Numbered from the stretch's first letter, positions 28,796 to 38,004 are shown. The stretch is DNA of 64,000 nucleotides from Pedobacter kyonggii (GCF_004310665.1 NZ_SIXF01000011.1:1-64000); one strand, 5' to 3'. Numbers and translations are program-made. The notes: generated from the letters alone by a model not told the origin.

Positions 28796-31150
28796 ATGAA
28801 ATTAGGCTATAAATCAGTATCTCTAGTTATTTTTTTGCTCGTCACAGCACTCACTTCATTTGCGCAGGATTTATTGAAATATGTGAACCCGAATATCGGA
28901 ACTGCACATAGCAGATGGTTTTTTTATACCCCTGCAGCAGTTCCTTACGGCATGGCGAAGCTTGCCCCCTCAACAAATGGTAGTTATGGTAACCTACAGG
29001 GGTGGGAAGCCGTAGGATACGATACCCGGCACAACTCTATAGAAGGATTTGTCCATTTTCACGAATGGCAGGTAGGGGGCGTCAGTTTTATGCCGACCGG
29101 TGGAATGTTGAAAACTGTTCCCGGCGAACTGGACAAACCCGGAAGCGGATACCGCTCGGCATTTGACCGTAAGAATGAAGTGGCGCAGCCCGGATACTAT
29201 TCGGTGATATTGGATGATTTTAAAATCAAAGCAGAACTTACTGCCACCAAACGGGTTGGATTTCACCGTTATACCTTTCCTCAAAGCAGTAGTTCCAGAA
29301 TCATTTTATCCATTGGCAATGTTCAGGGCGAAAGTGGTCCGATAACCGATGCATCAGTAGAAATGATTGATGCCACCCATTTTCAGGGCTTTGTAATTAC
29401 TTATCCTAAATATGTGAAAACATATGATGAAGGCGGTCGTGTTGCGATGTATTTCTACGGAGAACTTAGTGAAAAACCTGCTGAAGTTGGCGCATTAAAT
29501 AAGGAAGTTGCCACTGCAGGTAAAAGGTCTTCAAAAGGAATAGGAGCTGGATTGTTTTTAAATTATAAAACCACTGCAAATGAAAGTATCGAAATTAAAG
29601 TAGGGCTTTCTTATACTTCCGTTGCCAATGCCAAACTTAATCTCAAAACGGAAGCAGAACATTTAACCTTTGCCGGGGCAAAAGCCGCTGCTCAGGCCCA
29701 GTGGAATGCGGAACTGGGAAAGCTAAGCGTATTTGGCAAAAACGGGTCTGACAAAACAAAATTCTATACCGGACTTTACCACGCTTTGCTTGGTAGAGGA
29801 ATAGCAAGTGATGTTAATGGTGAATTTCCACGACATGACGGTAGTATCGGGCAACTGCCTAAAGATGCTGAAGGCAGGTTCAGTTACAATTTTATGAATA
29901 CAGACGCCATTTGGGGCGGGTTCTGGAACATTACCCAGTTATGGGCATTATCTTATCCTTCGCATTATAGTGATTTTGTGCATACCCAGCTTGAAATTTA
30001 TAAAGAAAGGGGTTGGTTTGGTGATGGGATTGCAAACAGTAACTTCGTTTCTGGTGTGGGAACAAACTTTGTTGGACTGGCCATTGCCGGAGCTTACCAG
30101 GCTGATATCAGGGATTATGATTTAAACCTCGCCTACAAAGCGGTATTAGGCAACGAACTGAATGATCAAAACCGCCTGGTAGGATCGGGAAAAATGGATA
30201 CCCGCAGTTTTGTAGCTAAAGGTTATGTGCCATTTTTAGACGCTGATAAAACCGATTCTACAGGATCGCATTTTTCAGGGTCGCATACTTTGGAGTATAG
30301 TTACAGCGCTTTTGCGGCTGCACAGCTGGCTAAAAAGCTTGGTAAAAACGAAGATTATAATAAACTTCTTCGCTTATCGAATGGTTGGCGAATGATCTTT
30401 GACCCGGAGCTGAAGCTGGTAAGACCTAAAAATGCAGATGGGAAATTCATTGATAAATTTAATCCACTGGAAGCCTGGCGTGGTTTCCAGGAAGGAAATG
30501 CTACGCAGTATACCTTTTATGTACCGCAAAATCCTCAAGGTCTGATTAAACAGATTGGAGTAAAAACTTTTAATGAGCGTTTGAACAATATCTTCGAAAC
30601 CTCGCAGAAAAATGCTTTTGGTGGTGGCAAAACCATTGATGCTTTTGCGGGTATCCAATCACTTTATAATCATGGCAATCAACCCAACCTGCATATTAGT
30701 TGGCTGTTCAATTACTCCGGGGCGCCATGGTTAACCCAAAAATGGACAAGGGCAATCTGCGATGAATTCTATGGCACTGAAAGTATCCATGGGTATGGCT
30801 ATGGCCAGGATGAAGATCAGGGTCAACTGGGTTCCTGGTATGTAATGGCTTCAATGGGGCTGTTTGATGTGAAAGGATTGACTGATGCCAGGCCAACCAT
30901 CCAGATTGGAAGCCCTGTGTTCGATAGGTCTGAAATAACGCTGGGAAATGGGAAACGACTGATTATCCACGCAGAAAATAATAGCAAGCAAAATGTATAT
31001 GTACAGTCTGCTACCTGGAACGGAAAGGTGCTTAACAATGCCTGGCTGTATAGGGATGAGCTTATGAAAGGTGGTACACTACGCTTGATTATGGGCAACA
31101 AACCCAATAAAATCTGGGGCATAAATGTCCAGCCGCCTTCTGCCCAGTAA
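28796..31150 (+). CDS. GH92 exo-alpha-mannosidase
   Basis: This 784-residue secreted protein (signal peptide ending SFAQD, about 23) has the GH92 N-terminal beta-sandwich and the (alpha/alpha)6 catalytic domain. The C-terminal catalytic region reads YGYGQDEDQGQLGSWYVMASMGLF, in two parts matching the family motif GNDDxGqxSAWYV. HGNQPNLHISWLFNYSG matches GNEPxHHixYLYNY. The N-terminal motif is GFVHFHEWQVGG instead of the usual GFSHTHLSG, so it belongs to a divergent subgroup. GH92 enzymes are calcium-dependent and trim alpha-mannose side chains. It is preceded by the GH76 gene with a 15-bp gap. Confidence 0.9.
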   Translation: MKLGYKSVSLVIFLLVTALTSFAQDLLKYVNPNIGTAHSRWFFYTPAAVPYGMAKLAPSTNGSYGNLQGWEAVGYDTRHNSIEGFVHFHEWQVGGVSFMPTGGMLKTVPGELDKPGSGYRSAFDRKNEVAQPGYYSVILDDFKIKAELTATKRVGFHRYTFPQSSSSRIILSIGNVQGESGPITDASVEMIDATHFQGFVITYPKYVKTYDEGGRVAMYFYGELSEKPAEVGALNKEVATAGKRSSKGIGAGLFLNYKTTANESIEIKVGLSYTSVANAKLNLKTEAEHLTFAGAKAAAQAQWNAELGKLSVFGKNGSDKTKFYTGLYHALLGRGIASDVNGEFPRHDGSIGQLPKDAEGRFSYNFMNTDAIWGGFWNITQLWALSYPSHYSDFVHTQLEIYKERGWFGDGIANSNFVSGVGTNFVGLAIAGAYQADIRDYDLNLAYKAVLGNELNDQNRLVGSGKMDTRSFVAKGYVPFLDADKTDSTGSHFSGSHTLEYSYSAFAAAQLAKKLGKNEDYNKLLRLSNGWRMIFDPELKLVRPKNADGKFIDKFNPLEAWRGFQEGNATQYTFYVPQNPQGLIKQIGVKTFNERLNNIFETSQKNAFGGGKTIDAFAGIQSLYNHGNQPNLHISWLFNYSGAPWLTQKWTRAICDEFYGTESIHGYGYGQDEDQGQLGSWYVMASMGLFDVKGLTDARPTIQIGSPVFDRSEITLGNGKRLIIHAENNSKQNVYVQSATWNGKVLNNAWLYRDELMKGGTLRLIMGNKPNKIWGINVQPPSAQ

Positions 31151-31186
31151 ATTGACAGGTTTTTGTTAAACTGATTTCAACAAGAT

Positions 31187-32359
31187 ATGAAATACTTATT
31201 GATCATCACCATGCTGGTGTTGTCACGGGGAAGCTTCGCCCAGCATTTTCAGTCAGGTAGCTTTTATACACAAAGAGCTGATAGGTTTTTTGAAAAAGTA
31301 TGGAAAAATTACCGGCTGAAAAAATATCCAGGTCTTTTCAGCGAACACTTTCCCAGGGGTGAAAAGGTGGATCTGGATTACTTTCAAGGTTCGAACGTTA
31401 AGGAAAAAGAGGTTAGTTTCTTGTGGCCATTTTCGGGTATGTTCTCTGCAGCAAATATATTGGTCAGGTATCCTCACCTAGAGAAAAAATATAAGAAATA
31501 CCTGGACACCTTAGCTATCGGGGTTTGGGCTTATAGGGACACTACACGTGTGCCGGCAGGTTACCAGGCATACCCTGCGATGTTGGAAAAATCCGACCGT
31601 TATTATGACGACAACGCACTGGTTTGTATCGATTATTCCGAAGCCTATTTAAATACAAAAGATTCCCTTTATGTAAATAAAGCAAAAGAGGTTTTTAAAT
31701 TTATCATAAGCGGCTGGGACGAAAAATTGGGTGGTGGAGTTTACTGGTTGGAAGGTCACAAAGATCAAAAGCCTGCCTGTAGCAACGGGATGGCTACGCT
31801 GGCCGCACTGAAATTATATCAGGCTACGAGTGATCCGGTTTATTTGAATTGGGCAAAACGTTTTTATCAATGGATGCAGTCGAGGTTACGGAATCCCGAT
31901 GGCATTTATTACAATGATGTTAAGATGGATGGCAAGCCCAACGAAACCTATTATACTTACAATACCGGTTCAATGCTGGAGTCTGCTGTTTTGTTGTATG
32001 AGTTTACAAAAAATCCGGACTACCTTAAGGAAGCACAGCTCGTTGCTAAAAATGCTTATTCTTTTTTTTCCGAAGGAAAAAATGGTACACGAACGTTTAA
32101 AATCGATCTTCCCTGGTTCGTCACAATTCTTTTTCGTGGCTATGAGGCATTATATAGGCTGGATAACAACCCGGCATATATTAAGGCGATTGCTTCAAGT
32201 TTAGATGAAGCCTGGGCAAAATCGTCTGACCGATATGGCTTTTTAACTGCAAAGTGGGCGACTGATGAGGCTTCTAAAAGGAAACCAAAATGGTTGCTGG
32301 ATGAAGCTTGTATTGCTGAACTCTATGCCAGGATAGGCCTGTTGGATATTAAAAACTAA
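31187..32359 (+). CDS. GH76-family alpha-mannanase, secreted
   Basis: The 390-residue protein starts with a signal peptidase I type signal (MKYLLIITMLVLSRGSFAQ) rather than a lipobox, so it is probably periplasmic, unlike the first GH76. The GH76 barrel shows the catalytic pair in RYYDDNALVCID and the motifs GGGVYWLEGHKD and YTYNTGSMLESAVLLYE. It probably cuts short alpha-1,6-mannan oligosaccharides after import, which is inference from location. Similarity to the 27572 gene product is clear but remote, so they are old paralogues. Confidence 0.9.
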   Translation: MKYLLIITMLVLSRGSFAQHFQSGSFYTQRADRFFEKVWKNYRLKKYPGLFSEHFPRGEKVDLDYFQGSNVKEKEVSFLWPFSGMFSAANILVRYPHLEKKYKKYLDTLAIGVWAYRDTTRVPAGYQAYPAMLEKSDRYYDDNALVCIDYSEAYLNTKDSLYVNKAKEVFKFIISGWDEKLGGGVYWLEGHKDQKPACSNGMATLAALKLYQATSDPVYLNWAKRFYQWMQSRLRNPDGIYYNDVKMDGKPNETYYTYNTGSMLESAVLLYEFTKNPDYLKEAQLVAKNAYSFFSEGKNGTRTFKIDLPWFVTILFRGYEALYRLDNNPAYIKAIASSLDEAWAKSSDRYGFLTAKWATDEASKRKPKWLLDEACIAELYARIGLLDIKN

Positions 32360-32368
32360 TAAATTTAT

Positions 32369-33226
32369 ATGATTGATAATATTGTTCTTGGTGTTGATAT
32401 CGGTGGCTCACACATTACTTCCGCCTTAGTGGATGTTGGCGATGGCACGATTTTGAAAGGTTCTGTCAATCGCGAGAAAATCGACTCATTTGCTGATGCT
32501 GAGCATATTATCAGGAACTGGTGCATCGTGATGGATAGAAGTCTTCAGTCTGCTGCCAACGCTGGAAAGATAGCAATTGCTATGCCCGGACCATTTGATT
32601 ATCAAAATGGTATATCCTACATGAAAGGAATGGGTAAATATGATGCACTCTATGGTATGGATGTACGCAAGCTGATGTTATCGGAGTTGAAGTATAAAGT
32701 AAACGAACTTCACTTTAAAAACGATGCAGGGTGTTTTCTTCAGGGAGAGATTAGTCATGGACCGGCTGCAGCTTATAAGCTTGTTGTTGGCTTTACTTTG
32801 GGAACAGGGTTTGGATCTGCTTTTGGCAGGGACGGGGTTGCTATGGACGCCGATTATTGGTGTCATCCCTTGATGGGAGGGATATGTGAAGATTTTTTTT
32901 CTTCCAGGTGGTTTGTGTCAAAATATAACGACTACACAGGACTGGTGGTTAACAATGTTAAAGAACTCATCGATGATATTGTTATTGGTGGCCCATTACT
33001 TCAGGTATTCGATGAGTTTAGTATGAATATGGGCGCCTTCCTGACACAGCTTTATAAAAAACAAAAGTTTGATTGTATAGTATTTGGCGGGAATATATCC
33101 AATGCCTCAACGCTGTTTTTGCCGCAGTTAAAATATTATATCCAAACAATGGCTATTCCCGTTCCCATTTATATTTCTGCGAAGGGGGAAACGGCTGCGT
33201 TGATTGGGGCCGCGTGTTCGGTATGA
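32369..33226 (+). CDS. ROK-family sugar kinase, probable mannokinase/glucokinase
   Basis: This 285-residue cytosolic protein has the phosphate-1 motif LGVDIGGSHITSALVD (residues about 7-22), MPGPFDY, the catalytic Asp in HFKNDAGCF (about 117) and VVGFTLGTGFGSA, then a C-terminal adenosine motif (IVFGGNIS). The usual ROK zinc signature CxCGxxGCxE is absent; HPLMGGICEDFFS stands in its place. The closing gene of PUL 2, 10 bp after GH76, it most likely makes mannose-6-phosphate for the ManA-like enzyme. Glucokinase is the alternative. Confidence 0.87.
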   Translation: MIDNIVLGVDIGGSHITSALVDVGDGTILKGSVNREKIDSFADAEHIIRNWCIVMDRSLQSAANAGKIAIAMPGPFDYQNGISYMKGMGKYDALYGMDVRKLMLSELKYKVNELHFKNDAGCFLQGEISHGPAAAYKLVVGFTLGTGFGSAFGRDGVAMDADYWCHPLMGGICEDFFSSRWFVSKYNDYTGLVVNNVKELIDDIVIGGPLLQVFDEFSMNMGAFLTQLYKKQKFDCIVFGGNISNASTLFLPQLKYYIQTMAIPVPIYISAKGETAALIGAACSV

Positions 33227-33562
33227 AATGGACTTTGAAATATAGGAATAATCAAAAATCAAATAATTTGATGCAACAATGCTAAGCTTTATATTATCTT
33301 ACTGATAATCATAAACTCATTTCATTGCTGGTGGGCTGATAGCGCTCAGAGGAGAAGCTGCTCATACTTGTGGTTATATGAAGATGCGGCTGTATTTATT
33401 CACAAATTGAAAAAGACTTTAAAAATGGTCAAGGGAAAGATCAGTACCGGACTGTACTATCAAACATGTAACCTGCAACAACGTTCACCCCCGATAGAGG
33501 CGAAAATGGAGTTGGTTTATTGATCAGGGTAAACTCGACAATTCCTGGGCCTCCATTTTCTT
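33227..33562. other. Non-coding stretch behind PUL 2
   Basis: No gene is recognisable. TGATAGCGCT at 33337-33346 is shared with 15825-15834. GAAAATGGAG (33502-33511) and CTCCATTTTC (33551-33560) form a perfect 10-bp inverted pair 39 bases apart. Confidence 0.35.
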
Positions 33563-33772
33563 CTAGCTATTGAGCTTTTCATCAGCACGGTATTTCAGCA
33601 CTTGCTCAAATACCGTGCTGAGGCTTACTTCGGGCTATCCGTCCATACACCTGCTGGCCTTAACCACGCGCCGGTATGTTGGTGGCCTTATTGTGAACGG
33701 TTGGCCATTAATAATAACTGTATATGATTCATAAGATTTTGGATCGAAAGGGTGTCGAACCTTATTGTTTAA
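33563..33772 (-). pseudogene. Decayed short gene of unknown function
   Basis: A minus-strand frame of about 70 codons reads YTVIINGQPFTIRPPTYRRV, then VVKASRCMDG, one TAG (33635-33637), then PEVSLSTVFEQVLKYRADE and a final TAG. The residue pattern looks like real protein on both sides of the single internal stop, but I do not know the family. It lies between the PUL 2 end and the integrase remnant on the same strand, so it may be cargo of the former mobile element. Confidence 0.4.
33582..33621. repeat. Perfect 14-bp inverted repeat
   Basis: TCAGCACGGTATTT (33582-33595) is perfectly complementary to AAATACCGTGCTGA (33608-33621) with a 12-base loop. It overlaps the decayed frame above. No T run follows. 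Confidence 0.6.
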
Positions 33773-33890
33773 TTAGTTGTGAGTTAGTATTTTGAATGAT
33801 AGTTGTTTGTGTTGATGCAAAAACTCACCTGTGGTATAATTTGGATGTTTTGATAAAATACTCGATTAATATTTTATCAGCGGCGATTTA

Positions 33891-34239
33891 CTAAATACCC
33901 ATTTCCCAGTGATCATTCATTGATTTCCGGGGGTTTTTGGATACCTGCCTAAAAATCTCGGTAAAGCTTGCATTTCGATCCTGTTCCGAAATGATCCCGA
34001 AGCGCCTGTTCTGTATTTCAATCTGGCGTTGCGCACAGACGGTCTGAGCGGTGAGCAGTGTTTCTTTGTTATGAACGCGCGCTGCAGTTCATTCTCGGGT
34101 TTTGTGAACAGGTATAATTTCAGCGTAACAGAACGCTGGGCTTTTCCGGTCTTACTATTAAAAACGGGGGATAATAGTCCAAATAAAGGCTTTGCCTCCC
34201 GGTAATAAGGTTTTTCCTTCTGAGTGTAACGCTTCCCAT
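33891..34239 (-). pseudogene. Tyrosine recombinase (integrase) N-terminal remnant with frameshifts
   Basis: Three consecutive minus-strand frames together read as the N-terminal arm-binding region of a Bacteroidota phage-type integrase. The first part, from the ATG at 34237-34239, is VTLRRKNLITGRQSLYLDYYPP; the second frame continues FNSKTGKAQRSV and LKLYLFTKPENELQ; the third gives NKETLLTAQTVCAQRQIEIQ and RRFG. The quotes are partial. The frame closes with TAG at 33891-33893, before the core-binding and catalytic domains with the R-H-R-Y residues. It follows the excisionase-like pseudogene by overlapping stop and start region, as in intact elements. Confidence 0.8.
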
Positions 34240-34245
34240 AACTCA

Positions 34246-34814
34246 TTAACTTTTATAAAATATTTGGTTCAATGCTGATCGGAGTACATAACTGAACTTT
34301 CCGCTACGGAATACTTCAAGATCGTTCCGTTTGATCAGGTCATAAAGTGCTTTTTCTGATATACCAAAATGTTGTTGGGCATCAGCCATGCTCATGCAGT
34401 AGACCAGCGCAGGGTTTTTCGTTCTTTCAGCAGGCTGAACAGGCCGAAACGCGACCTGTTTAAGTGCCTTATCCAGATGCTTTCTTTTGATCAGTGTTTT
34501 CCGTTCGCTGAGCTCAATTGCTTTAATCCTGCCATTCTTGATCTGCTAATAAATAATCCATTCACTGCAATGAAGCAGGTGCGCAGCCTGTTTCACCGTA
34601 AGGAACTCTGCGGACTGGTCATTGATCGCTTTTGTACGGATACTAAGCGTCTGTTCATTTGTTCATTGCTGGCAGAAATCTTCGCATTACGGATCTTTTG
34701 TTTGTAGTGCCGCCTGTTACAATTCAGGCTGCAGTATTTGGTGACCGTAGTTTTTGCCAAGAATGTTTTGCCGCAGTGTTCGCAGATTTGCTGAACTGTT
34801 ATATTGCTACTCAT
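34246..34814 (-). pseudogene. Excisionase-like helix-turn-helix protein with zinc-finger N-terminus, broken
   Basis: The first 73 residues are intact ([19 protein letters not shown], then [14 protein letters not shown]), a C2C2-type finger seen in helix-turn-helix proteins of Bacteroidota integrative elements. A frameshift near 34600 is followed in another frame by [17 protein letters not shown], a TAG at about 34545-34550, then NGRIKAIELSERKTLIKR, a typical HTH_17 end, and a further helix-turn-helix-like part (MADAQQHFGISEKALYDLI) ending at 34246-34248. Its function would have been DNA binding for excision or regulation of the adjacent integrase. Two lesions show that it is dead. Confidence 0.8.
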
Positions 34815-35132
34815 TTCATCCTTTTTTGTTACATCTGCTGCAGGTCGACAGGACTTTTAGATCCTAGAACATCAGTGGTAATTTTCCCTCAAATAGTGGC
34901 TTATTAGCGCTGTTTAATGTTTTTTAGTGTCGTTAAGTGTCGATAAGCGACATCATTTCACCCATGATTTTTTTGGGAAAAATTTCAGTCGCTCGAGCAA
35001 CAAATGAGCAACAAAAATGCGAAAAATAGTGGTAAACCTCCAAGAAATTGGCGGAGAAATATTAATATAACTTATTAACAATCAGTTGTTTGGTTGTCGT
35101 AAGTTGTCGGAATTAGTGGTTGTTTTGGGGGA
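34815..35132. other. Junction between element remnant and mnmE
   Basis: No gene is seen. The stretch has short direct repeats (GAGCAACAAA at about 34996 and 35007) and several TTGTCG/GTCG-rich copies (gtgtcgttaagtgtcgataa). It may hold the recombination site at the mnmE 3' end, but no clear duplicate of that end was found inside the window. Confidence 0.35.
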
Positions 35133-36491
35133 TTATTTGCCGATGCAAAACTTAGTAAATATATTCTCCAATAAATCATCGGTAGTAACTGTACCTGTAA
35201 TTTCACCAAGATAATGCAGTGCCTGTTTAATGTCCATTGCCAGGAAATCAGAGGTAACAGGATTGTCTACATTGGCCAAAACCCTTTGCAGCGCATGTTC
35301 TGTCTGCTTTAAAGCTTCTACATGGCGGATATTAGTGACCAGAGTCTCGCTGGTATTGATATGGTGCAAGTTCACCTGTTCTAATAAAGTGGTTTTTAAT
35401 TCATCGATACCCTGTTTCTCTTTAGCGGAAATAAAAACAACATCTAAAGCTTCGAAAGCCTTACGCTGCGCATCAGCAAGAAGGTCAGCTTTATTGACTA
35501 AAATTAAATAGGGGATAGCCAATTGCGCTAAACCCCGAATCTGCTCTTCAATTTCTGAAATACTTTGAGCGGCATCGGCCATGTAAATAATCAGTTTGGC
35601 CTGTTTCATTTTCTCTAAGGTACGTTCTACGCCTAAAGCTTCGATAATATCAGCAGTATCGCGGATTCCGGCTGTATCGATAAAACGGAAAACAATGCCG
35701 CCTATGGTAAGTTCATCTTCAATGGTATCGCGTGTGGTTCCGGCAATATCAGAAACTATGGCGCGTTCTTCGTTCAGTAGGGCATTTAATAGGGTAGATT
35801 TACCCACATTAGGTTTTCCTGCAATAACTATGGGAACCCCATTTTTAATCACATTTCCCATTTCAAAAGAAGAGATTAAACGTTGCAGAACGTAATTGAT
35901 CTTGTTTACCAGGTTTTTTAGCTGCTCACGGTTGGCAAACTCTACATCCTCTTCAGCAAAATCGAGTTCGAGTTCGATCATCGAAGCGAAATGGATCAAT
36001 TGTTCGCGTAATCCTTTTAATTCATTGGCAAAGCCGCCGCGCATCTGTTGCATGGCCACATCATGCGAAGCCTTCGAATTGGAGGCAATTAAATCGGCTA
36101 CTGCTTCTGCCTGACTTAGATCGAAAGCACCATTTAAAAAGGCACGTAAGGTAAATTCGCCCGGTTTGGCAGCGCGGGCACCTTTGCTAATTAACAGGTT
36201 AATAATCTGTTGGATAATGTAGTTAGAGCCATGACAGGAAATTTCTACCACATTTTCTTTGGTATACGATTTTGGTGCAACAAATAAACCGGCCACCACT
36301 TCATCAACAATATGATCGCCATCTTTAACCAGGCCAAAATGTAAAGTATGCGAGGCCTGCTTTTCTAAATCTTTTCCTGCAAAAACGGTATTGGTAAGGG
36401 AAATGGCTTCCGGACCAGATAAACGGATAACGCCAATGGCGCCAGAACCTGAAGGGGTAGATAAAGCAATAATGGTATCTTGATTGTTCAT
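35133..36491 (-). CDS. mnmE: tRNA uridine-5-carboxymethylaminomethyl modification GTPase MnmE
   Basis: This 452-residue protein modifies the wobble uridine of certain tRNAs together with MnmG. The N-terminal tetrahydrofolate-binding domain (TIIALSTPSGSGAIGVIRLS), helical domain and inserted G domain are complete. G1 is GKPNVGKSTLL (about 225), the G3 region is FIDTAGIRDT and G4 is LVNKADLL. The C-terminus FCIGK is the canonical catalytic Cys tail. The length is normal. Its 3' end is a known integration target for genomic islands in other bacteria, and integrase debris abuts it here. Confidence 0.98.
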   Translation of the reverse strand: MNNQDTIIALSTPSGSGAIGVIRLSGPEAISLTNTVFAGKDLEKQASHTLHFGLVKDGDHIVDEVVAGLFVAPKSYTKENVVEISCHGSNYIIQQIINLLISKGARAAKPGEFTLRAFLNGAFDLSQAEAVADLIASNSKASHDVAMQQMRGGFANELKGLREQLIHFASMIELELDFAEEDVEFANREQLKNLVNKINYVLQRLISSFEMGNVIKNGVPIVIAGKPNVGKSTLLNALLNEERAIVSDIAGTTRDTIEDELTIGGIVFRFIDTAGIRDTADIIEALGVERTLEKMKQAKLIIYMADAAQSISEIEEQIRGLAQLAIPYLILVNKADLLADAQRKAFEALDVVFISAKEKQGIDELKTTLLEQVNLHHINTSETLVTNIRHVEALKQTEHALQRVLANVDNPVTSDFLAMDIKQALHYLGEITGTVTTDDLLENIFTKFCIGK

Positions 36492-36802
36492 GTGCGGTAT
36501 TAAAGCTGCAAAAATAAGGCTAATCTATGGGTATATGGTGTAAGGGAAGTAATTTTTTTAAGCTTTGCTTAATCGGTTAACTGACGCGAAACTAACTACC
36601 AGTTCTTCGACTCCGCTCAGAGTGACATATTTAGGAGAAATCGGTAATTGACTCCCAACGCCAAGTTCCCAACTCAAAACTGCTTAATCGGTTAATTGTT
36701 TAAATTGATTGATCAATGCTAGGCAACTCCCAGCTAACTTTCGTAACTTAAAACATTTAGATAATAATTGTGTTATAAACCTCAAATCAGATTAAGCTTT
36801 TT
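36492..36802. other. Intergenic region with a dispersed Bacteroidota repeat
   Basis: CTTCGACTCCGCTCAGAGTG (about 36605-36624) matches a repeat widely scattered in Bacteroidota intergenic regions (GTCACTCTGAGCGGAGTCGA on the other strand). GCTTAATCGGTTAA occurs twice (about 36567 and 36682). No gene is present. Promoters for the divergent mnmE and the transporter gene should lie here but no clear consensus was found. Confidence 0.5.
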
Positions 36803-37927
36803 ATGACGAACAATTTACCCCTAACCGTTAAACGATCTATAGAATTATTAGGTCTGATGGCCATCGTAGCCGTTATGGTAATCGGAAGAGACATTATCAT
36901 GCCCATGTTGATGGCCTTTTTTATCAGCATTATGTTGCTACCGGTGTATCGATTTTTAAAAAGAAAAAAGATACCCGAAACGTTGGCCATCATTCTACCC
37001 ATTTTATTGGTAGCGCTGTTTGTAGCTTTGATCATTTGGTTTTTTTCGAACCAGATTGGAATTTTGGTTAAAGATTTTCCGCAGATAAAAGCGAACGTAA
37101 CACAGCATATTAATTCATTAAGCGATTGGATCAGTCGCATTACCCATTACAACGATAAGGAACAAAAAGCCTTTATTCAGACTAAAAGCGACGATCTGAT
37201 GAACATGGGAACCTCGCTTGCAGGAGGTGCCGCTGTTACATTAAGTGGTATTTTTGTATTTATCGGCTTATTGCCTATTTATATTTACCTGATGCTTTTT
37301 TATAAAGACATTTTATTGCGCTTTATCTTCATGTGGTTTAAAACCGACGATCATCCAAAAGTGAAAGAAGCGATTTATGAAACCGAATCGATCATTAAAA
37401 GCTACTTAATCGGACTGTTGATTCAGATAACCTATATGACCATTTTGTTGGGTGGGATATTGATGTTAATCGGTATAAAACACGCCTTATTAATCGGGGT
37501 AATTTTCGCTATATTAAACCTGATCCCTTACGTGGGTGCCTTAATTGGTAATTTGATAGGTGTACTGTTAACGCTTACTTCTTCACAGGAATTGTGGCCG
37601 GTAATTACCGTGTTGGGCGTAATTGCATTTGTTCAATTTTTAGATAACAACATACTGATGCCGCGCATTGTAGGCTCTAAGGTAAAAATCAATGCCTTAT
37701 TTGCCATCCTCGGGGTATTTATCGGTGGTAGTATAGCAGGTGTTTCGGGGATGTTCCTCGCGTTACCTATTGTGGCCGTACTCAAAATTGTCTTCGATCG
37801 TACAGAATCGTTTAAACAATGGGGTGTGCTGTTAGGAGACGAACGCCCGGCCAAAAGCCCGATGACTTTTCCCAACTTTAGGAAGAAAAAACCAGTGGCT
37901 ACTAAAACTGGAATAGAAAAGGGATAG
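36803..37927 (+). CDS. AI-2E family transporter (PerM/YdiK-like membrane protein)
   Basis: The 374-residue inner-membrane protein has about eight hydrophobic segments and the family pattern: two N-terminal helices (LGLMAIVAVMVIGRDIIMPM and next), a soluble middle region (about 75-130), then helices including IGVIFAILNLIPYVGALIG and LDNNILMPRIVGSKVKINAL. The family is named after the E. coli autoinducer-2 exporter, but most members, probably including this one, have other or unknown substrates. It stands alone, convergent with the receptor gene to the right. Confidence 0.9.
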   Translation: MTNNLPLTVKRSIELLGLMAIVAVMVIGRDIIMPMLMAFFISIMLLPVYRFLKRKKIPETLAIILPILLVALFVALIIWFFSNQIGILVKDFPQIKANVTQHINSLSDWISRITHYNDKEQKAFIQTKSDDLMNMGTSLAGGAAVTLSGIFVFIGLLPIYIYLMLFYKDILLRFIFMWFKTDDHPKVKEAIYETESIIKSYLIGLLIQITYMTILLGGILMLIGIKHALLIGVIFAILNLIPYVGALIGNLIGVLLTLTSSQELWPVITVLGVIAFVQFLDNNILMPRIVGSKVKINALFAILGVFIGGSIAGVSGMFLALPIVAVLKIVFDRTESFKQWGVLLGDERPAKSPMTFPNFRKKKPVATKTGIEKG

Positions 37928-37962
37928 GATGCAAAATGTAGTTTGTTCTGCGGTAATCAGTA

Positions 37963-38004
37963 TAATCTGCGGGAGGCGGTTGGTGCATAGGTTTCCCGCA
38001 GATT
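37963..38004. terminator. Inverted repeat between convergent genes, possible bidirectional terminator
   Basis: AATCTGCGGGA (37963-37973) and TCCCGCAGATT (37994-38004) are perfect inverted copies around a 20-base loop. The element resembles the CGCAGATT-type intergenic repeats of Bacteroidota (another CGCAGAT follows at about 38017). It lies between the convergent transporter and receptor genes. Confidence 0.5.

Noticed and set aside
33805-33825. GATGCAAAA as a possible attachment-site copy of the mnmE 3' end (35140 region)
   Set aside because: Only nine bases agree and the flanks differ, so it is no evidence for a duplicated attachment site.
34369-34907. Plus-strand frames of 112 and 82 codons
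   Set aside because: They are antisense to the excisionase-like pseudogene, whose minus-strand domain match is clear.
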